This document shows positions 58,902 through 64,000 of a stretch of 64,000 nt of DNA, in pieces. Position 1 is the first letter of the stretch. Each line of letters opens with the position of its first letter. The translations under genes were made by a program, and so were the position numbers. Location: assembly GCF_025660655.1 (NCBI RefSeq), contig NZ_JAOTIN010000001.1, positions 186,001 to 250,000 on the forward strand. Direction: 5' to 3'. The notes under the pieces were generated by a model. The model searched no databases and was not told the DNA's origin. It saw nothing but the letters and a program-made list of their open reading frames with translations. This DNA is from Streptococcus sp. CSL10205-OR2. GTDB taxonomy: Bacteria > Bacillota > Bacilli > Lactobacillales > Streptococcaceae.

Positions 58902-59492
58902 TTATTCTGAATCATATCGTGTTAAATCTTCTTCGTCAATCAAGTCAATAATTTTTTCAGCATATTGCGGATCGCTACTAAAACCTATATCTTGTAGTAG
59001 TCTTGCGGCACTTTGATAATCTTTAGCATTAACTAAGGCCAAATAAAGATCCTCACCCCAAAAATCATCTTCTTGGATAATTAACATATAATCATGGACG
59101 GATTCTTCCCATGATGAATAAATTTTGAAAGGTTTTTGAGTGTCTTTCCATTCAATGCCATCATATTCTTTGACAAATAGCTTGATGGTTGGTTCTTCTT
59201 TTTTTGCTAATGTGTGAAATAAATTATGGTAGTTTCTTGCTAAATAGCTAGAACCATTATTTGAAGATAGAATAGCTTGAGCGATAACAACTGATGGCCT
59301 AATGCCATAGGCCTGTGCCACTTCTTCAATTGTTGGTGCTATTTGTTGAATAAACTGGTCACGACTAATAGTAGGCATGGTCTCTTTATCTGCAAATGTC
59401 ATTTTAGGCTTTGAAAAAATGACATATACACTACCTAGAAAAAATAAGATAACCAAAATAAGAATAATAAATCGTGAGAGTCTTCTTCTCAT
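58902..59492 (-). CDS. GH73 glucosaminidase-like membrane-anchored protein with altered active site
   Basis: 196 residues. Membrane helix at about 8-26, then a FlgJ/AcmA-type glucosaminidase domain: PSVVIAQAILSSNNGSSYLARNYHNLF at 67-92. Active members read AQAxLESGWG; the catalytic Glu is replaced by Ser76. The later YxxSWEESVHDY pattern is kept. It is probably non-catalytic, a wall-binding or accessory protein. It overlaps the ldcB-like gene by one base. Confidence 0.82.
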   Translation of the reverse strand: MRRRLSRFIILILVILFFLGSVYVIFSKPKMTFADKETMPTISRDQFIQQIAPTIEEVAQAYGIRPSVVIAQAILSSNNGSSYLARNYHNLFHTLAKKEEPTIKLFVKEYDGIEWKDTQKPFKIYSSWEESVHDYMLIIQEDDFWGEDLYLALVNAKDYQSAARLLQDIGFSSDPQYAEKIIDLIDEEDLTRYDSE

Positions 59493-60286
59493 TAGTTATT
59501 TCCTCTTAACCTTTCTACATATTCTTCCAAACTAAGATTATTTTCTACCATATATTTGGCAGACACAACTCCCACATATCTAAAGTGCCAATCTTCATAA
59601 CCGATACCAGTAAAAGGTTTTTTCTCTTCATTAAATCGAAGAACAAAACCATATTCTGGCGCCAAAGCTACCACTTGTGCAACAACTCCTGGATCACTTT
59701 GGTTGAGTAAATCGACTGTGCTCATATCAATAGCTAAGCCAGTTTGATGCTCACTCGCTCCAGCAGGTTGTGAATACTCTTTAGCAACATTTTCAGCTTC
59801 TTCTCTACTGATACCTCGTTCAGCCATTTCTTGTTCGACATAGCTATTGAAAACTTGTTCTTGATAGGCAACACTGCGATATCCCGATATCAAATGTTCA
59901 CTCGGGTCAATAGCTTGAGCTGCTGCTAGAAAGCCTCGAACATTTTCGGCAATGCGTGCATCAACTAAAATTCCAGCAACTTCTTCTAATTGAGGATTTA
60001 ACTCGGGTGTAATATTGTCACGATTCACAAGTACCAATTCCCAATCATCTGCTGAAACATTAGGAAGATTTGTTGTTTTGTCTTGATTGGTTGTTTCTGA
60101 TGTTTCTGTTTTAGTCGTTTCTTCTTGTGTTACTTTATCTTTTGGCGCTGTTTTATCTGCAGGTTTTGTTTGATGCCAAAAGAAAGCAAAATAAAGGCCA
60201 ATAAAGGCTATTATGATAACAACAATGGCAATGATTAAACCTAGAGGTGATTTTTTTTGTGCTTTTCTATGACGTCTCTTTTCCAT
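59492..60286 (-). CDS. LdcB/VanY-family D,D- or L,D-carboxypeptidase
   Basis: 264 residues. N-terminal membrane helix (about 15-37), Thr/Glu-rich linker to about 75, M15B peptidase domain with SGYRSVAYQ, SEHQTGLAID (zinc His and Asp) and EDWHFRYVG (zinc His). It trims stem peptides, as LdcB does in S. pneumoniae. Overlaps the mutase-like gene by 20 bases. Confidence 0.9.
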   Translation of the reverse strand: MEKRRHRKAQKKSPLGLIIAIVVIIIAFIGLYFAFFWHQTKPADKTAPKDKVTQEETTKTETSETTNQDKTTNLPNVSADDWELVLVNRDNITPELNPQLEEVAGILVDARIAENVRGFLAAAQAIDPSEHLISGYRSVAYQEQVFNSYVEQEMAERGISREEAENVAKEYSQPAGASEHQTGLAIDMSTVDLLNQSDPGVVAQVVALAPEYGFVLRFNEEKKPFTGIGYEDWHFRYVGVVSAKYMVENNLSLEEYVERLRGNN

Positions 60287-60977
60287 TTTTGGCTCTCAAC
60301 TCCCTTCCTATATGACGATAACTCATATCAGCAACTTTTTCTATCGTAAATTGACCATTTTCATAGCTGACTATTGTCACACTACCATTATCAATTTCCG
60401 TTTTTTCTTGTTGATGATTGATTAACCACATCAAAGTACCAATGGTTAAACCGTGACACACAACGATGGCATTGCCACCACCTTGTTTTTCTAATTTTTT
60501 GGCGATGGCTGTAAAGCCATCGATAATACGCTTACTCAATACATCCCATGGCTCTGCCCAGTTGGCTGTATCAACTTCAACAATGCTCTGAGCTAACTCT
60601 TCATAGGAAACATCTTTCAAAGAACGGCCGTCTTTAAAGGCATCTGTTCGTGGCAAAATTCCATGAAACAACTCACCATCATAGGCACCGTCTAAGCTAC
60701 CAAAGCACCATTCACGAATTCTTTTATCACGTGTATAAGGGAGGGATTCTTGACCTAATTCTTCCAAAATGATTGACATGGTCTCTAAAGTCCTACCACT
60801 ATCACTTGAGAAAGCTTCTTTAAAAGGAATATTTGCTTCTTTTAAACCTGCTCCAAGTTCTCTTATCCCTTCTACACCCGACTCAGTTAGAGGTGTATCA
60901 CTCCATCCTTGCGCTCTTCCTAAGGTATTAAACATGGTTTTACCATGACGAGCAATATACAAACGAATTTTTTCCAT
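60267..60977 (-). CDS. Phosphoglycerate mutase-like histidine phosphatase
   Basis: 236 residues. Catalytic RHGKTMFN at 10-17 and the partner histidine in VCHGLTIG; SSDSGRTLETM. 2,3-bisphosphoglycerate-type phosphatase fold; likely a phosphatase, not the glycolytic mutase, since it is co-transcribed with wall genes. GAGGA before the ATG. Confidence 0.87.
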   Translation of the reverse strand: MEKIRLYIARHGKTMFNTLGRAQGWSDTPLTESGVEGIRELGAGLKEANIPFKEAFSSDSGRTLETMSIILEELGQESLPYTRDKRIREWCFGSLDGAYDGELFHGILPRTDAFKDGRSLKDVSYEELAQSIVEVDTANWAEPWDVLSKRIIDGFTAIAKKLEKQGGGNAIVVCHGLTIGTLMWLINHQQEKTEIDNGSVTIVSYENGQFTIEKVADMSYRHIGRELRAKNGKETS

Positions 60978-61096
60978 TTTTGTTCCTCAATCTAATCAAC
61001 TATTTTTTTCTATTATAACAAAAATAAAAGGGTTTTCATAAAAGAAGAATCATTCTTAATAAAAACAAATATAATGTTTTCTTCTCATAAAATGAC

Positions 61097-61125
61097 AAAA
61101 AGGTAGAGGGCTTCCCTCTACCTTT
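61097..61125. terminator. Strong terminator of the CsbD-like gene
   Basis: AAAGGTAGAGGG-CTT-CCCTCTACCTTT: perfect 12-bp stem with a T-run on the minus side. Confidence 0.9.
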
Positions 61126-61136
61126 CAGGTGTGACA

Positions 61137-61361
61137 TTATTTTTTCAATCCGTCAATAACGCCTTCTACTGCATCTTTAGCGTCTGAAGCTAAATCTTTT
61201 GCTTTATCAGCAACATCTGCAGCTACTTCTTTAGCTTTTCCAGCTACTTTTTCCACTGTTCCTTCAGCTTTTAATTTTTCATTGCCTGTTACATTTCCTG
61301 CGAATTCTTTAACAGAACCTGAAGCTTTTTCTAGAGTACCTTCTAATTTTTCTTTAGACAT
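61137..61361 (-). CDS. CsbD family stress protein
   Basis: 74 residues from the ATG of MSKEKLEGTLEKASGSVKEFAG (GAGGT upstream). Repeated Lys/Ala/Glu-rich amphipathic pattern (EKVAGKAKEVAADVADKAKDLASDAKDAV). CsbD proteins are general-stress proteins of unknown action. Monocistronic. Confidence 0.87.
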   Translation of the reverse strand: MSKEKLEGTLEKASGSVKEFAGNVTGNEKLKAEGTVEKVAGKAKEVAADVADKAKDLASDAKDAVEGVIDGLKK

Positions 61362-61639
61362 TTGCAACACCTCTTTTTTTGTTTATTTAAATAATCATAT
61401 CTTCTAAAAAATAATAATTATTTGAGTATATTGTAGCACGCTAACACATATTCTTCAAATATTATGCATTCTTTTGTCACCCTAAAATTTTTAGAAAACA
61501 AGCTTGAATTCCTTTTAATATAAGATTTCTTTTCCTTTGAGATTAATCTGTTAGATTAAAAATCAGTCTTAAGACCGATATAATTGTTCTATTTTAGTAG
61601 TACAATAGAAATATAAAACAATTTAGGAAGAAAAATGTT

Positions 61640-62254
61640 ATGAATACCAAACACTATCCAATCATTTCTAACAAACAAGTCATTCAGATAATAACTCTAT
61701 TGGGACTCTGTTTATCCGTTGCACTTGCCATTTATATTAAAGTCAATCCTCACCTTTTTGCGATAAATGGGAGTTTTACTCACTTTCTTAGAAACATTGG
61801 GTTTTGGGGACCTGTAGGATTTATCCTCATTCAAGTGATTCAAGTCGTTTATCCCGTTATTCCTGGTGGTTTAACATGTGTGATTGGTCACGCTCTTTTT
61901 GGACCACTGTACGGTTTTCTTTATAATTTTATCGGTATTTTTATTGGTTCTATCTTAGCTTTCCTACTAGCTAGACGATTTGGAGATCGTTTTGTAAAAG
62001 CTTTTGTGTCTGAGGAAACCTACGATAAGTATATTGCTTATTTGGACAAAGGACACTATTTTGATTACTTTTTGTCGGCAGCCTTTATTTTACCAGGCTT
62101 CCCAGATGATTTTTTATGTATGGTTGCAGGTCTTAGTAAAATGTCATTAAAGAAATTTACCCTTATCACACTTCTTTCTAAACCTGCCACCTTATATCTT
62201 TATACCTATATTGCCTTTGAAGGCATTCAACTCCTTGATAAAGTTGTTTTCTAA
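61640..62254 (+). CDS. TVP38/TMEM64 (VTT domain) membrane protein
   Basis: 204 residues, six hydrophobic helices. VTT/DedA-like core with PVIPGGLTCVIGHALFGPLYGF, GSILAFLLARRFGDR and FPDDFLCMVAG. Relatives handle lipid scrambling or membrane homeostasis. AGGAAG before the ATG. Divergent from the CsbD-like gene, with 280 AT-rich bases between them in which I see no clear RNA or repeat. Confidence 0.87.
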   Translation: MNTKHYPIISNKQVIQIITLLGLCLSVALAIYIKVNPHLFAINGSFTHFLRNIGFWGPVGFILIQVIQVVYPVIPGGLTCVIGHALFGPLYGFLYNFIGIFIGSILAFLLARRFGDRFVKAFVSEETYDKYIAYLDKGHYFDYFLSAAFILPGFPDDFLCMVAGLSKMSLKKFTLITLLSKPATLYLYTYIAFEGIQLLDKVVF

Positions 62255-62270
62255 CGATTGGCCACTATTG

Positions 62271-62298
62271 AAAAACCTTCTGAAATCCAGAAGGTTTA
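62271..62298. terminator. Bidirectional terminator between the TVP38 and kinase genes
   Basis: AAAAACCTTCTG-AAATC-CAGAAGGTTTATTTT; 10-bp perfect stem. It includes the kinase stop codon. Confidence 0.8.
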
Positions 62299-64000
62299 TT
62301 TTGTTGCAGTAATTAAGTGCGTTTTCGGAAAATAAAGGCTAACTTTAGTATACTCATTTTCTTTTGAATCTATAGCCATGTGATAGTCTTCGCCAAATTG
62401 TAATTTTAAGCGTTGATCAACATTTTTTAAGCCAACACCACCACGACTTAGTTTGGTTTGACTACTCTCAGACGATGGGGCAGTTGTAGTCATCCCCTTA
62501 CCATTGTCATAGACGCTAACAACCAGATGCTTGTCTGTTTCAGTCACTGAAATCTTGATTAGCCCAGGACGATTGACTTCTTTAATGCCATGGTAAATCG
62601 CATTTTCAACGATGGGTTGTAGAATCAGTTTTGGCAACTGATAATCGCTATAAGCTTCTATTGAAGAAATCTCATAGGATAGTTTATCACCGTAACGTTG
62701 TTTTTGAATGAAAAGGTATTGTTTAACATGTTCTAACTCATCTTTTAAAGCAATCTCTTCATTGCCTTTATTTAAGGCAAGTCTGAAATATTTGGCTAAT
62801 GATTTGGTGGTTTCAACAACCTTCTCACTGTCATTAAATTCTGCCATCCAAACGATGGTATCAAGCGTATTATAGAGAAAATGAGGATTGATTTGACTGG
62901 CCAATGCCTCTAATTCAAAGCGTCTAATATCTTGTTCTTTTTCCTTAATAGCCGTCATCAAACTATCAATTCTATCTAGCATATTGTTAAATTGGTGAGA
63001 TAACTGCACTAACTCAGGAGAACCTTTTTCAGCAGCTCTTAGATGGGCATTACCTTGACCAATTTCTAAAATAATCGCTTGTAAATCACGGATAGGCTGC
63101 AACCATAATTTTAAGATAAACCACATGACAAAACCACTAATGATGACCGTTAGTAAACCAATCCCAACAAATGACAATAGAATTTGCTGTTGAATCATTT
63201 GTAAGGAATCAAGCGATGCCACACCAATGAGTGTCCACTGACTATCAGACACTGGCAGTTGGTAGACAAAATAGTGATTATCTTTGGTATACCCATCTTT
63301 TTGTGTGATAAAGGGTGTCATCTCATCCATCTCTTCTTTAGACGAATAGACACTCTTTTGCGGATGGTAAATGAAGTCTTTTTGGTTATCAATAATAAAA
63401 GTGAAGCCACTAGAACCTAATTTTAATTGGTCTAAATAAGTCTCTAGAGTTTCGTAACCCGTATCTAATCTTAGAACACCAAGATTTTGTCCCTTATCAT
63501 CAATAACTTCCTGAGTGATTGAAATCACCCATTCCTCATTTGAAACATCGGACATTTTTCTAAACGGCATAAGGACTGGCATTCCATTTTGATGAATGGC
63601 TTCTTGGTACCAAGATTCTTTCATCATGTCATCAGAAGTTGCCATCACCAAATCTTCATTTGTGGAAATAGTGTCGCCATTTTTACCAACAAAGATGATT
63701 GATACAAAATCCTTGTCCGTCTCTAAAATGGTTTGAAAGAGTTGATTGAGGTCTTCTTTCTTGCGACTATCAGCTTCTAAGGCATAATCTTTTAACTCTT
63801 GATTGGTTGCCAAACTATTAGTAGTCTGTTGTAGTTTTTGAAGATAGGTACTAATAAATTGTTGCCCTTGATTAAGGGTATCTCTGGTATTTTGTTCAGT
63901 TGTTTGACGAATGGCTGATGAACTGGTTTGGTAGTAAAGACCACCAACAGTGACAAGCAAGACAAAAACAATAATAAAAACATAAATCACTAATTGCACT
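62296..64000 (-). CDS. Sensor histidine kinase, YesM type (N-terminus beyond the right edge)
   Basis: At least 568 codons; the start is outside the window. Membrane helix, Cache-like extracellular sensor domain (DKDFVSIIFVGKNGD to HPQKSVYS region), second helix near 270-292, HAMP, His_kinase box QINPHFLYNTLDTIV, and HATPase (ENAIYHGI, DNGKGM, GGVGLKN). Partner regulator is probably just right of the window. It is a different kinase from the one at 5.3 kb, with a Cache rather than a short sensor. Confidence 0.9.
   Translation of the reverse strand, partial: VQLVIYVFIIVFVLLVTVGGLYYQTSSSAIRQTTEQNTRDTLNQGQQFISTYLQKLQQTTNSLATNQELKDYALEADSRKKEDLNQLFQTILETDKDFVSIIFVGKNGDTISTNEDLVMATSDDMMKESWYQEAIHQNGMPVLMPFRKMSDVSNEEWVISITQEVIDDKGQNLGVLRLDTGYETLETYLDQLKLGSSGFTFIIDNQKDFIYHPQKSVYSSKEEMDEMTPFITQKDGYTKDNHYFVYQLPVSDSQWTLIGVASLDSLQMIQQQILLSFVGIGLLTVIISGFVMWFILKLWLQPIRDLQAIILEIGQGNAHLRAAEKGSPELVQLSHQFNNMLDRIDSLMTAIKEKEQDIRRFELEALASQINPHFLYNTLDTIVWMAEFNDSEKVVETTKSLAKYFRLALNKGNEEIALKDELEHVKQYLFIQKQRYGDKLSYEISSIEAYSDYQLPKLILQPIVENAIYHGIKEVNRPGLIKISVTETDKHLVVSVYDNGKGMTTTAPSSESSQTKLSRGGVGLKNVDQRLKLQFGEDYHMAIDSKENEYTKVSLYFPKTHLITATK

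Overview
The window is a chromosomal segment of a low-GC Gram-positive coccus, almost certainly a Streptococcus. Supporting signs are the DnaJ, DnaK, GrpE and HrcA block with two CIRCE operators, the GlnR/GlnA pair, the rpsL-rpsG-fusA-gap order, the RNA polymerase epsilon and delta subunits, RocS, a CHAP/LysM secreted hydrolase, and an HdiR-type SOS cassette of the kind described in S. uberis. The pyogenic group (S. uberis or S. parauberis-like) is my best guess but is not proven. Nearly all genes are on the minus strand.

Left part (1-16 kb) is the accessory part. It has a cut-off HAD phosphatase; a five-gene locus (YesM/YesN-type sensor kinase and regulator, then a binding protein, ATPase and fused permease) usually labelled iron uptake but lacking the FbpA iron ligands; a tiny membrane-protein gene; and, on the opposite strand of its leader, an RNA that closely resembles a type II-A CRISPR tracrRNA with no cas9 or repeat array nearby. 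An SOS mutagenesis cassette (HdiR-like repressor, UmuC-like polymerase, YolD-like protein, small unknown protein) follows. Then come a SnoaL-like protein, an L,D-transpeptidase, a ClbS/DfsB-like protein, EbfC, an exonuclease and RocS.

Middle (14.6-48.7 kb) is core housekeeping: tRNA t6A synthesis (tsaB, rimI, tsaD), rpoY-rnjA, glnRA, pgk, gap, the str operon, purR, a run from yhaM to tatD (RNA decay, thiamine diphosphate, pentose phosphate, ribosome maturation), rpmH, a LytTR-controlled ABC exporter, fakA-asp23, rpmB, fba, tRNA-Leu(AAG), pyrG with a reiterative-transcription attenuator, and rpoE.

Right part (48.8-64 kb) has tig, an MscS channel, the truA-pdxK-ECF operon, the heat-shock operon, a cell-wall pair (an LdcB-like carboxypeptidase and a GH73-like protein that has lost its catalytic Glu), a phosphoglycerate mutase-like enzyme, a CsbD-like protein, a TVP38 membrane protein and a second YesM-type kinase cut by the window edge.

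The most notable non-coding observations are the orphan tracrRNA-like RNA, a set of SD-less genes whose start codon sits 7 nt or less after a -10 box (probable leaderless mRNAs), a phased LytTR operator, and a GlnR operator that doubles as a terminator. No insertion sequence, prophage, rRNA or CRISPR array was seen.
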